64,000 bases of DNA from Microcebus murinus (Eukaryota; Chordata; Mammalia; Primates; Cheirogaleidae). A program made the position numbers and the translations under genes. Position 1 is the stretch's first letter. Every line of letters begins with the position of its first letter. Location: the NCBI RefSeq assembly GCF_040939455.1, contig NC_134108.1, positions 10,383,501 through 10,447,500 of the forward strand, in the 5' to 3' direction. The notes under the pieces were generated by a model. It worked only from the letters and a program-made list of their open reading frames with translations. It was not told the origin of the DNA and searched no databases. Of this stretch, positions 1-11,544 are shown in pieces.

Positions 1-90
1 AACTCATAGATATCTGTACTATTTTATTACTTCTCAAAGATTATAGACATTCATGATAAGCAAATTCTTTTAATACCATGGCATACTAAT

Positions 91-491
91 TTACTTAGCC
101 TGCCACAACATATCAACATAAAACATCACAGACTGAGTGGCTTAAACAACGGAAATTTATTTCCCACAGGTCTGAAGGCTTGAAGTCCAAGATCAAAGTG
201 TCAGCAGATTTGGTTTCTGCTGAGATCTCTCTCCTTGGGCTTGCAGACTGTGTTTTTGCAGGGTCCTCATATGGTTTTATCTCCATGCAGGTGCAACCTT
301 ATGTCTCCATGTGTCCAAAGTCCTCTTCTTATAAGAATATGAGTAAAATTGACTTGGGATCCAGCCTAATGGCCTCATTTTAACTCAACCCCCCCCCTTT
401 AAATGCTCTATCTCCAAATACAGTCACATTCTGTGATACTGGGGGCTAGGTCTTTAACATATGAGTTTTAGAGACACAATTCAGCCATAAT
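91..491 (-). mobile_element. MLT1-like LTR (ERVL-MaLR), antisense
   Basis: Read on the minus strand this resembles a MaLR-class solo LTR. The plus strand shows the inverted hallmarks in order: a 'cacagactgagtggcttaaac' type block near 127, 'ggaaatttattt' (inverted AATAAA region) near 151, 'aagtccaagatcaaagtgtc' near 183, 'ctcttcttataag' near 323, 'tctccaaatacagtcacatt' near 411 and 'gacacaattcagcc' near 474. These are the successive landmarks of MLT1 LTRs. No internal retroviral sequence adjoins it, so it is a solo LTR. The short open frame at 180-383 is incidental. The edges are approximate and no target duplication was identified. Confidence 0.75.
389..397. repeat. Poly-C run inside LTR
   Basis: Nine consecutive C residues lie within the MLT1-like LTR. 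It is a probable length-variable mononucleotide run with no other role visible. Confidence 0.8.
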
Positions 492-1773
492 GGGTGGTAT
501 AATATTTTCTGGGGATTAAAGTCATAATTTTATTTTTAAAAGTTGGGTACCTTCTTATTTTAGGAAATTAGAGTTTTAGGAAGGCAGTACAATGGCTGAG
601 GGCCTCGCTCACTTGGGAGTTTGTTTAGAGGTGCTTCCTTGATTAACACTCTAGGGTTATGGATTTCAACGAGCCACAAATCCACTCGATGCCAGGTCTC
701 ACTCTAGATGTACTGAATTGGAATATGTATTTAACAAGGCCCCCAAGCTGATTCATGTGCCCACTAAAGTTTGAGAGTTTCTGGGCTAGTGGAACCCACA
801 GGTGATAACCTCATATTCCCAAGCAGTTCCCAAGGGAGACATACGTAAGGGACAATGGCAAAGGAATCCAATGGCAAAACCTGTTGAGGAGAAAGAGAGC
901 TCCTTGGCACCCTGGATTGAGTGTGAAGACAGAAGCAGAATCACCGTATTCTTCCTGCAGCCAAATGTCAATCTTAGATATAACTTTTCTTGTCAACCAT
1001 AAGGGAGGAAGAGAGAGAAAAACAAAGAGTGGTAAGATTGATATGGCTGGTCTTGGGTCAGGTTGCCGTTCCCGATGTGTGGGTGCAGTATGTTAAGGAA
1101 CAGGGAGAGATTTGGGGCGGAAGAGAGTGTCGTCATGTGATGGTGTGGAGGAGAGGTAGGCTCTCCTGCGTCCATCCTGGTTTTGATCTCAGCTGCCTTC
1201 TTTCCCCACGACTCCCTCAGCGACGTTATTAGCCTCATCTTGCAGTTGAAAACACACCAAGAAGGTTCAGGGTCAGGTTCTGTGATGTAAGAACAGGAAG
1301 AGCAAAATTGCTCCTAAAACCAGAGGGCCTGCTATGCGCTGGTCCATTTGGGTGAAACTTTAGCTTTCTCCATCCCTTTCTTTACTCCTCCTCCTCTAAC
1401 ACACCTTTTTATGTGTATCCCTCAGATTTCAGCTTCCTTGTCGCTCTTGAGACTGAATTAGAAGCCCTTCCCACGCAGCACTTACCAAGCTTTGCAGTAA
1501 CGGCCAATCTACTCATCTCTCTTTCCCACCACACTCTGTCATGACCTGGGCTTTGTGTTCCATCTAACCCATGAAATGTCAAACAGGTTAGAAAATTATA
1601 TTGCTACAGTTTTAAATATGATACATGATAAATTTTATAGAAGATGTACCTGTATTGCTGTTGCAATAAAATTTCACAGCGATGGAAACATCCCTAAATA
1701 TCTGTTTTCAAAACGTTTAATCCATAGACTGAGTTTTAAAAAGCAGTTTCTTTTTGCTTTTTAAAACTTAATT
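492..1773. other. Unassigned non-coding stretch
   Basis: No gene or confident repeat was recognised. Several overlapping frames of 60-80 codons on both strands (786-1238) have no recognisable domain and no splice-consistent structure, and they shadow each other. The sequence is moderately GC-balanced compared with the AT-rich L1 blocks on its right. Confidence 0.5.
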
Positions 1774-2312
1774 GGTTTTTTCTTTTAAATTCAAATAGTA
1801 TTAGGGGGTACAAATGTTTTTTTGTTACATGGCTGAATTGCATAGCAGAGAAGTCTAGTCTTTTAACATACTCATCATCTGAGTAGTGTACATTGTACCT
1901 AACGTCATTTTTTATCCTGCACCCCTCTCTCATCCTTCACTTTCTGAATCTCCAATGCCCATTCAATCACTCTGTATGATCATCATGTGTACCCAGTGCT
2001 TAGCTCCCACTTACAGGTGAGAAGGTGCAGTATTTGGTTCTCTGTCCCTGGGTTACTTCACTTAGAATAATGGCCTCCAGTTTCATCCAAGTCTCTGCAA
2101 AAGACATTATTTAATTCTTTTTAATGGCTGAGTAGTAGTCCATGATGTGTGCATATGTATGTGTGTGTATGTGTGTATGTGTATTCCACAGTTTCTTTAT
2201 CTAGTCATCAGGTGTCAGGCACTTAGTTTGGTTCAATATCTGCAATTGTGAATTGTGCTGCAATCAACAAATGGGTGCAGGTGTCTTTTTTATAAAATGA
2301 GTTCTTTTTTCA
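1774..2312 (-). mobile_element. L1 3' end (antisense)
   Basis: The block begins with a T-rich run followed by 'attagggggtacaaatg', the inverted end of a primate/mammalian L1 3' UTR. It then continues with 'tcccacttacaggtgagaa', 'ggttacttcacttagaataatgg' type wording and 'aatggctgagtagtagtcca', which is inverted L1 3' UTR / ORF2 end. It is truncated at about 2312 near 'ttataaaatgagttc'. A TG/TATG microsatellite (about 2140-2185) has expanded inside it. It is a 5'-truncated, inactive copy. Confidence 0.75.
2140..2185. repeat. (TG)n/(TATG)n microsatellite
   Basis: Alternating TG with TATG interruptions inside the L1 3' end. It probably expanded from the T/G-rich L1 wording. Confidence 0.7.
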
Positions 2313-2399
2313 ACTGTTGTTAAAAAAAACTATCTTAAGGGACAGATTGAATGTGATTTTTCTTTTGGAAACATTTATTTTAGTAGCAAACGACTTAGA

Positions 2400-2830
2400 A
2401 GTCATTTTCATCATTGAAAAGGTCAGGAAACTGCAAACACATCGTTTAGTAAAAGGAAATGTGTAGCTCATCTGTAAATTTGACAATTATTTTAAATAGC
2501 CATAGCTAAACAATGAATCTCTTTGTAGAACAACAGATTTTCATCATCTCTCTCCTATTTTATTATGAAACATCGTAAATTTTTTACTGTATTTTAAAGT
2601 CTTTATGTTAATAACATTAACCACATTGATGACATTCTGTAGCACTTCATGCATTTCTGGCTTCAATGTTTTTGCTGCAATGCTCTTTCTATAAATGATA
2701 TGGTGAATGTACTTTATATATGGTATTATCTCTATAAGCTTAATGTGGGGCATTTTGAGGGTCTGTTTATGGTAGCTGAGGACAACTCCTCTCTGTTGTG
2801 TTACTACCATTGTAAGTGGCCCCTGTCTAC
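2400..2830 (-). pseudogene. Decayed hAT (Charlie/ZBED-type) transposase fragment
   Basis: On the minus strand the frame from 2810 to 2544 contains the succession IIYRKSIAAKTLKPEMHEVL, then a V-I-N-V-V-N-V-I-N hydrophobic segment, then K-K-F. It continues past 2544 with LLFYKEIHCLA before stops. This follows the order of the conserved block in Charlie-type hAT transposases and their domesticated relatives (ZBED/SCAND3-like): an H-R-x-A-L-A-x-K-x-L motif, an E-V-L-x-x-V-x-x-V-N-F-I-K helix and an L-L-x-H-x-E-V-x-W-L-S motif. Key positions are substituted (the motif His became Tyr, the Trp of the last motif became Cys) and stops follow, so it cannot be active. No terminal inverted repeats were found. 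The assignment is from motif order only. Confidence 0.5.
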
Positions 2831-3379
2831 TGACATAAAGACCTGGTTAGGATGCTAGTGTCAGTTTGCATATTGAGTATTCATCAAGATTAATTTCTCT
2901 TTCAGTTTTAGCTAAAATTGACATAGAAGTTTAAAAATGTTAATTTCATCCACTGGTGGTTTGATCCCACTGTCATATGCTGAAGTCCCAAATAGACTGG
3001 AATTTATTTCTTGCCTGTCTCTGTTATTAAAATTATCTATAATTCTATCACTACATTTAGTATCACAGTGTCTTAATTATTTTGACTTTAAAATAAGCTA
3101 TAAAGAGACAGAAATCATGAGGGAAAAAAGACAGGGATAGATCCAGGGGAATTAATGTGTGAATATTACATATTCCATATTACTAAACAAATACTAAAAG
3201 AAAATATCTGTTAGCTAAGGGAAGACTTAATCATGAAATTCAAAAGGTTCACAGTTCCAAGGAGGATAGAAGAGAAAAAAAGCACATCTTCACAAAATTC
3301 AAGAATGTAGATGGTAAAGAATAAAAATGCCTGTAGGCTTCTAGGCAGATAGAACACATCGGCTATGGAGTAGATTTTT
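2831..3379. other. Unassigned AT-rich stretch
   Basis: No gene seen. It may contain flanks of the transposase relic or an unrecognised part of the adjoining L1. Confidence 0.4.
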
Positions 3380-6085
3380 GTTGTTTGTTTTTATTTATTG
3401 CATTCAGACAATGTTTTATTCTATTACAGAGAAAAACTACTAATTTCACATAATCTTGAATCTAGAAATTTTGATGAAATTTTTTACTGGTTGTAATGAT
3501 GTTTTTGGAAATTGTCTTGGATCTTCTATGTAGATGATTGCATTATCTGTAAGTAATGAAAATTATAATTTTTCCTTACCAGTTCTTATATATCATTTTT
3601 TGTTTATTATTGTTTTTGCAGTAGTAAGTTTCCAGTACTATGTACAATAAAATGGTGATAACAGAGGGTATTTTTAAAGTGTCACCATTATCTGTAAAAT
3701 TTTCTGTAGGTTTTGAGTAGAAATCCTTGAGACTTAAAAAAAAGCTATCTTCTATTTTTAGGATATTAAGAGTATTTACTCATTATTAATCAGCTGTTGA
3801 ATTTGATTAAATTCTGATTTTTATTCATTGAGATGGTCATCTAGTTTTTCTTCCTTAATCTGGTCATGAGTGAATTGTTGTTTTCTAATAGAAAATTATC
3901 CTTGCATTTCTGAGATAAATTTTACTTGGTCATGCTGAATTTTTGTCATATTTTGTTATTTTTAAGTATTTTTTGCTACACTAATGGATTATGTTTTCTA
4001 ATATTTTATTTATTATTTTATGTCTATTTCTATGATATTAAGCTATAATTTTCCTTTCTTGAACTGTTCTTGTCATGTTTTAATATTGAGAAAAATTTCT
4101 CCCTTTTTCTATTTTTGAAATTGTTTCATCTATTACATAAAATTATTTCTTCATTTGGATATTTCTTAACTGATCTGGGTTTTGTATCTACACTTGGGGG
4201 AAGATACCAAAAGTACATTTACATAATGGTTTATGAACCACTGTAAATATAGAGTAACTTTTGGTGATTCGTATTTTCCTAGAAAATTGTACATCTTGAC
4301 TAAGTTTTCAAATTTATTGGCATAAAATTGTTGACTTTAAATATATTGGCATGAAATTGTTAGGCTTTAAAAATCACAAATATACATATAGTTCTAGCCT
4401 ATTGTTTTCCCCTAAAACTGTTATTTCTGTATCCTCTTTTTTTCTTGATCAGTGTTGAATTTTTGTGCTATATAATTAATTTCTTAGAAATGCTTGTGTC
4501 TCAAATGTTCTATACATATTCCAACCAATCTTATTAATTTTAACTCTTATATCTCTTATTTCCTTTCTTCTTATCTTTGAATTTACTGATTTTTGTCTTA
4601 GGTTCATGACCTGAATCTGAGTTCATTTATTTTTAATAAATTATAAAATTTATCTTCATTTTAAAAAACATGTCTAACCATACATTTTCTAACTAAGTCA
4701 CATTTTAGTTCTACTACATAGGATTTTATATGATAGTAGTTTTAATAATGTTTTGTTCCAAATATGTTCTTATTTTTATTGTGAATATTCTCTTTAATTA
4801 ATAAATTATTCCATAATTCATGGGCTAAAAGAGACCAAGATAAATCCAGGCATATATAATTTTGGTCATCTCTTTATTGTTTGATTTCCAATTAAATTGC
4901 ATTGTCATCAGAGAATGTAGTCTCAACAGTATCAATTGTCTTTTATTTCTCATAAAATCCTTTGTGATCTAGTAGACAGAACATGTTTTTGCAAATATTT
5001 TATGTTTGCTCTTAGATTAAAGTTGTTTGTCATTCAAATATTTAGCCTCAGTAATAGTTTCTTGACTAGTTCTGTTTGATAGAAGTGTATCAATCTTGCC
5101 CATCAATTTTGCCTTTATATATTTCGAAGTTATGTGGGTAGGTGTGTGCAAGTTCACGATTTTCATACTTCATTGCTAGATAATTTTCCTTTGTTTTTCT
5201 GTAGTGTAGTTCTTTATTTCTATTATTTTGCCTTAAATTATATTTGGTAACAATTTGCTATATTGACTTTTTATTGCTTTCCATGTTTACCTGCGGTATT
5301 TCTTGGTAACGTTATTTTAAATCTCTCTGCTGGGCATTTTTTTTCTTTTTTTAGTATCTCTCGAGACCATATATAGCTGAATTAAAGTCCATCTGATATT
5401 CTCTATTTTTTAATAGATTAGTTTAATTTATTTACATTTTTTTGTGATTTCTGATAGATTCGTATTTATCTCCAACATCTAAGTTAGCCTCTTTGGTTTG
5501 CTGTAATATTTCTTAGCCTCTTTCCCCTTTCATGCTCTCTTCTACTAGACTGATAGAGTTGTCTTTATTTCTTTATTTTTCCCCTTACTGGTTTAGAAGT
5601 TATAAATTAAATCTCTAATAGTTTTAGTAACCTTAAATTTTAAAAGTACATGGATAACTATGCATTTTGCAAATAAAATCTAAGATTAATTCATTATTTT
5701 TTCATTCCTTAGAGCAGAAAATGTTTACATATGTATTAATCTCTCTTTTAATTCCCAAATTTTCTTTTTATTGCTGTCTATAACTTTAGTTTCACCATTT
5801 CTTTTTAAAAAGGAAACTCATCCATGCTCCTTAGTTTACTTTTCTTCTTGTTAAAATATTTCTTTTAGTAGTCATTTTAAAGAGGTGGTTAACTCCCTTT
5901 ATCTCTGCGTGTCTGAGAATATTTTTATTTTTACCTCAGTTATGAATGATATATGAACTAAGTCTAACTTCTAAGTTGACAGTTATTTTCTCTGAGCACT
6001 TTAAAGATATTATTCCAGTGTAAGCTGGACTTCCTAGTTTTCCATGAAAGTATACAGCTAGCCTAATTTGCCACTCTTTTATAGA
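3380..6085 (-). mobile_element. Old L1 (L1M-type), antisense, ORF2 into 5' region
   Basis: A long AT-rich block whose plus strand follows inverted L1M wording in the right order: the reverse-transcriptase part ('cttctatgtagatgattgcatt' near 3520, 'ttccagtactatgtacaata' near 3628, 'tccttgcatttctgagataaat' near 3898, 'ttggcataaaattgttgac' near 4317, 'tttttcttgatcagtgttga' near 4438), then the endonuclease part ('tcagagaatgtagtctcaac' near 4909), then the far 5' part ('gagcactttaaagatattattcc' type, near 5994). The 3' UTR is missing on the left. Stops occur in every frame; it is an ancient dead copy. Exact subfamily not determined. Confidence 0.65.
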
Positions 6086-6099
6086 TTTGTCTTTTTTTT

Positions 6100-7250
6100 T
6101 TTCCCCCAGTGAGCACATGCCACAGATTTATTTGATTCATGAGTGAGGACACCAACAGGATGGTGAGCTGGCTCTAAGAAGTATAGGAGAGGCAGAAGTA
6201 TTTATATTCACTAAAAGAAAGAATACTATAACACACACAAAACTGGTTAATGTCAATTATAGGCAGTCTGGCTCTTACCTGTGAGATGAACTCTGCTCTA
6301 CCAGACAGAACTCATTTGACACAGACCTTTTACCACATGGCAGACTTCATTTGCATTGCCATGGTGCAAAAATCATTTGCATAGTTACTACTTTTGTACA
6401 GATTGAAGTATATCCTTAGGGATTTGTAAAATTTCCTAATTAATAGTAAATGAATAGTTAAAGCTATATACTCCTAGAAAATCAGACAATTCTTCCATAG
6501 TCCTGTTAGTTAAAGCTTTAGATTTGACTTTGAAAGGACATGAGTCATCTTTTTGTCTGTTTCCAATTTGTAGATTTTTTTCTTCATAGTCCCTCCTTGT
6601 GTTTATAAATTATCTCTAAGGATTGCTCCTGGTTCAAAAAAGATTGGTCTCATTGCGTTTTGGCTACTCTCATAGGTTCAGCATTCAGCACTAATTATCA
6701 TATATAAGCTATCTTATGATCATGATGTCTAGAGTCATATGGCATCAAGCAATTATTAAGACCAAAAAAAAAAAAAAAAAACTCCATTGAAGATTTTGTA
6801 AGAAATCTAGGATTGGATTTTCAATAATCTTTATTCTCTCTAGATTAAATGAAACGTTGCTTATATTCATTTAATTATGTGGCTAAGATGCCAAACCCAA
6901 GAAATTTATCTCCATTAAATTGTGCTGTAGTACCTTCAAATTTGTGTGAATTCTTCTCTCTGCAGTGTCTGCCTAGTGTCCTAAGGTTTCTGGCCTGACA
7001 GGAGGTGACCTGTCTTACTACCTGTAGGGCTAGGACCCTGCAATCCATAGAACAGACAGGAGAATAGTTTCCTGGGCAAACTTTGTAGGCATTGGTTCCA
7101 CCCATGAGGTACAACCCTTGACCCTTAGTAGTGGGCATCTCATAGCTGATTGAATGAGATTTATTCTGAAATATGATATTCCATGTATGGTCTTGATCAC
7201 ACATTCAATTTGTTCAATTACATTATGATAGAAAATATGATCAAATTTTA
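6100..7250 (-). mobile_element. Possible endogenous retroviral remnant (unclassified)
   Basis: The block lacks L1 wording. Near 6124 there is 'cagatttatttgattcatg', compatible with an inverted LTR polyadenylation region, so the left part could be an antisense LTR. To its right an open frame on the minus strand (7204-6875, 109 codons) shows a G-T-N-A-Y...C-P-G-N-Y-S-P-V-C pattern. That loosely resembles the Gly/Tyr/Cys arrangement near the end of gamma-type envelope surface subunits. The arrangement (LTR, then envelope next to it) would be the expected order for an antisense provirus. The evidence is thin; it could equally be an unrelated old repeat. An 18-A run (6764-6781) separates the two parts. 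Confidence 0.25.
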
Positions 7251-7384
7251 TGAACCAAATACAAATAATTACATTGCCATTAAAAGAAACTCAACAGAAG
7301 TATTTCTTTCTGAATTTTGAGGAGTCAGGGAGAACAAGATACAAAAGCATAGTAATAAAAGTTAGGTTAGGCATAGATCAAAGA

Positions 7385-7966
7385 AGATGATCCAACAATT
7401 TTATTTTTAGGTATATACCTTAAAGAATTGAAAGCAGACTCAAAAAGATACTTATGTGCAAATGTTCATTGCAGAATTATTCACAGTAGCCAAAAGGTGG
7501 GAACAACCCCAGTGTTCACGAATGGATAAATAAAATGTGGTATATACATATGGTGGAATATTATTCAGGCTTAAAAGGGGAGGAAACTCTGATACATCCT
7601 ATTAAATACAACATGGATGGACCTTGAAGGTATTATGCTAAGTGAAATAAGCCAGACACACATGGTCAAATATTGTATATTTCTACTTATATTAAATGTC
7701 TAAAATAGGCAAATCCACAGAGAAAGAAAGTAGCTTAGAGGTTACTAGGGGCTGGGGTGTAAGGCAAGGAGATTGGAGAAATATTAATGCATACAGAGTT
7801 TCTAGTTGGAGGAAGAAAAAGTTTTGGAAACAGAGATGGTGTTGTTTGCACAGTACTGTGAAAGTGATTAATGCCACGGAATTGTTCACTTAAAAATGGT
7901 TAAAATGGTAAATGTTATGCTATATATATTTTACCACGATTAAAACAAAAAGAAAAAGAATAGAGA
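7385..7966 (+). mobile_element. L1 3' end, sense (L1MB/MC-type)
   Basis: Plus-strand wording of the ORF2 end and 3' UTR of an older L1: 'cactcaaaaag'-like start, 'atgttcattgcagaattattcacagtagcc' type text near 7460, 'atggataaataaaatgtggtatatac' type near 7523, 'gtgaaataagccagacac' near 7641, 'ttcacttaaaaatggttaaaatgg' type near 7885, and the terminal 'tatattttaccacgattaaa' followed by an A-rich tail. It is 5'-truncated. The open frames at 7692-7893 on both strands are accidental. Confidence 0.82.
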
Positions 7967-10240
7967 TCAAGGAGAAAAAGAAAGGGCTTTCTCATGTAGC
8001 CATCAGAAAATAGAACATTGAAAACTCTACCAACCTTATTTCAAAATCAATAATCACAATTTGTTGTTCTCTTAAGTTGATTCAGTATTTACTTGCTCTT
8101 GTTCCATTGGATCTTGAGTCCTCAAACAGCCTTCATGAAATTATCTGCTGCTGAATTCAAAAGCGTCCTGGAAATCCTGAATCTCTCCGACAATTATCTG
8201 AGAGATGTCACCTCCAAAGTCTAGTCCTTGAAATATCAATTGTTAAAAATACCTGGCAGAGTCCTTTTCATGAGACTCAGGCTGTTCTTCCTTGTTGCAG
8301 ACCAGATTTCTGGCCTGTGGCTTCAAGGAGAGCTTTTAGGCAAGCATGAGAGGAAAGCAGAAGCTGCCGGTTGATGACAGAGTAGTAACAATGGCAGAAT
8401 GGAAAAGAGAAAAATTCTCTATTAGAGTACGATTACATACCTCTTGTAAGGCTTTGATGGATGTTCACTTGTAGAGTAAGATAAAATATTATACTCTATA
8501 CTGATCAAATCGGGGAAAAGACATATTCCTGAAGCCTTGAGCACGTAAAATTTCAGTGATGCTCTTCCAATGTCATACTGGATGTTTATTTGCTGCTGCT
8601 TCTGTATATAAAGGGATAAAATCAGCAGATCTTAGCAAATAAATACCTGTGACGACTACATGCCAATCACTCCACGTTGCATTGCAATGCTGCATTGCCA
8701 CAACAAAGTTTATCGTTTGTGGCTTTAGTTTGCTCTGTCAACTACAAGTTAATTTCCTCTTTATTGGACTTATGGATGGTCAAAGTTTTAAAAATCAGCA
8801 CATATATTTTACTACATTATAAGCTTGTATATGTCTCTCCTCTTGATGAATGATGCAGACCTTTATAACCTGTGTTAAAAAATAAGATCGGAAATACCAC
8901 CTTTCACCCCTCTCAAGCCAGTACTCCACAGCAAGCTGACCCATTAATAAAAAATTGTTAGTATGAGTTATGTGGGTATCTTATGCTGTGTTTTATACCA
9001 TAGAACTCTGTGAAATTAGACAATGGCACCTGGTTTCTGATCGATGGTAATACCTGCAGTGACCCAAGGCAGCGAAATTCACCAGTCCCTACACAATCTC
9101 CTTGGGAGATGAACGAAACCATTCCCTAAATTTCATGCTATTTTCCCTCTCTTTGCCTAGTGGCTCCTGCTTTCTGATGTCATGTTCTGATGGTCTGTGT
9201 GTGGCAGGAAGCTCTAAAATAACCACCCAGAGCAGGGCCCTGGGAAACGTGGGCATATATGAAAAGGATAACCGAGTCGGAGGCTAGATGAACAACATAA
9301 ATCAAGAACAAATAGTTGAATGTCATCAAAGAAGTGTGAATTCAAACAAAAACGAGCTCTTATTTTCATCTCTTCATATAGCACAAATGAATGCTATAAA
9401 ACTGCCAGGAGCAGTTTCCTGTGACTAGGGTAAAATCTGGAACTTAAAATTGTTGGCAATAAAAAGAATTACCGTTTGGTGAGTCTTAAGAAGTTTCTGC
9501 ATGCTAAGGTAGCAGCTGGAGTTTGTCCCCATCAGGCTGTCCCTGTGTTCTGGAAGTGATTGCTTTGGTGTGTTGAGACAGGTAAGGCTCCCAGAATTCT
9601 TGGGAGCAGTACCATAATCTGAACGAAGATGCTTTAGATCGATATATTAAGTAAAATGCACATAATAGAAAACTGGTCTCATTTGGGTGGAAAACTGGAT
9701 TTCTGTAAAGATTTTTATAAGAATATTTTCCTTTGGCTGAGCACAAGAAAGAGGAGTTGGGTCTGGACTGAAAACCTGGGGGCATGGCTGAGACCCCTTC
9801 CTTTTTGTGGGAATTAAACTGAGATAGAGTAATACCTTATAGGGGCTAAGGAGAGATAAGGCCACAAGTGGTTCCAAAGGAGGCATGGCCAGAAGACTAG
9901 AGGAGCAAAGAATTTAAAGAATTAGTTAAAACATTTTTTCCTCTGATACTCTATTCTTCTCTTATTGACTCCCCAGTTTTGTTAATAGTAAAGTTATTAA
10001 TAGTTATATGCTACATTCATTTTAGCTGTGCCTTAGGGAATTAAAGGTCAAGCCTGTATTTATACTTGGAATGATACAGATTGGGTGAGCTATAGCTGTA
10101 TAAGAAAGAAATGAACAGGTGGCAGCAGTGACATACAGAGCAGTAGTCTGGAATGGGAGGGACCACCAACTCCTGGGATGAACTTGTGGGTACCATAAGA
10201 GAACTCTGAGGAGTCTCTGAAACATCAAAGACAATGAACT
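7967..10240. other. Unassigned non-coding stretch
   Basis: No gene, RNA or confidently named repeat was recognised. Short frames (9102-9287, 9504-9886, 10022-10388) lack recognisable domains. Part of 8090-8900 could belong to the same unclassified remnant as 6100-7250, split by the L1 insertion at 7385, but no diagnostic motif was found. Confidence 0.4.
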
Positions 10241-10726
10241 CAATAGAACTGTGGACCTCAACCCCCAGGCCATGAACTGGTACAAGTCCGTGGCCTGTTA
10301 GGAACTGGGCTACACAGCAGCAGGTGAGTGGGAGGAGAGAGATCAAAGCTTCATCTGTATTTACAGCTGTTCCCTGTCCTGGCATCACTGCATAAGCTCC
10401 GCCTCCTGTCAGATCATCAGGGGCATGAGATTCTCATAGGAGCGGGAACCCTACTGTAAACTGCGCATGCAAAGGATCTAGGTTGTGCTCCTTATGAGAA
10501 TGCAACGCCTGATGATCTGAGGTGGAGCTGAGGTGGTGATGCTACTGCTGGGCAGTGGCTGCAAATACAGATTATCATTAGTAGAGAGGTTTGGCTGCAC
10601 AATAAATGTAATGTGCTTGAATCATCCCCAAACCATTCCCCCAACCCCAGCCCCAATCTGTGGAAAAATTGTCTTCCATGAAACCAGTCTCTGGTGCCAA
10701 AAACGTTGGGGACCGCTGCAGTAGAA
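10241..10726 (-). mobile_element. MER1-type nonautonomous hAT-Charlie transposon with 8-bp TSD
   Basis: The element body spans 10249-10718. Its right end on the minus strand starts with a CAGCGGTCCCCAACG-type terminus and its left end is the degraded partner (ctgtggacctcaaccc). Internal landmarks are 'ggcctgttaggaactggg' near 10289, 'gctccgcctcctgtcagatc' near 10397, 'aactgcgcatgc' near 10459 and 'attgtcttccatgaaacc' near 10668. These are the wording of MER1A/MER1B. It is flanked by caatagaa (10241-10248) and cagtagaa (10719-10726), a 7/8 match and the 8-bp duplication expected for hAT insertion. It encodes nothing and would have depended on a Charlie transposase in trans. Confidence 0.88.
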
Positions 10727-11544
10727 GATAAGGGCTATATGTTGTCCACCCAGGATGGGGGCTGGGACTTTGCTCATTTAGTTTAGAAGGGAAGGATAAA
10801 AGTTTTAATTGGTTATAGTCAATGTAGGTTAATTGTTGATTGAAATATTTATTAGTATAATCCTTTGGGGAAACCATTAAGAAATATGTATTTTCATTCA
10901 TACACTGTGGCCCAGGAATCCTATATTTTATTAGTGGTTGTCTTCCCAGGTAATGATAAGAAGTGATTTATTTTCTATTTTTATTTCTAATTTTAGAAAA
11001 TGAAGGATGAACATATTATAATTAGACAAAATACATTTTATTCTTCAAAAAAATATAGGCTTAAAATTCCTGAGTGCCAAACCAGATGAATTATCCAAAT
11101 TCCAAACAATAAAGGGCTAAGACCTGGCTCTGTCAGCATTGGTTCCACAGTGTAGGGTGTCAGGCAGGTGCCAAACCTGCTCACCTGCCCAGGCTGTGGG
11201 CAGGGATGAGGGGCGATTAAGGAATGAAAGTGAAAGTCCCACTTTGAAATCCTCACCTCTGATTTCAGTGGAAATTCTGTCCTTTTTATCTTCACCTACT
11301 TCCTCTCATTTGAATTCTTTTCTAATTCCCTCACAGTTAGTCCTTGTTCCACATCTCCACTGTCCAGAGACCAGACCTTGCCCCTGGCATCCGTAGCACC
11401 CCTGTCACACCTGGCAGAGGCGCAGCAAACGGTCCTCACCCCACTGATTTCCTGAAAAGCTTTAGAATAATTATCACCATGTCTTTTTATTACTTTAACT
11501 CTGGTCTCACTAGGTATGTGCCTTAAGTTTTCAAAATATGAGGC
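10727..11544. other. Unassigned non-coding stretch
   Basis: No gene or repeat recognised. The frames at 11038-11396 on both strands overlap and have no domain. Confidence 0.4.
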
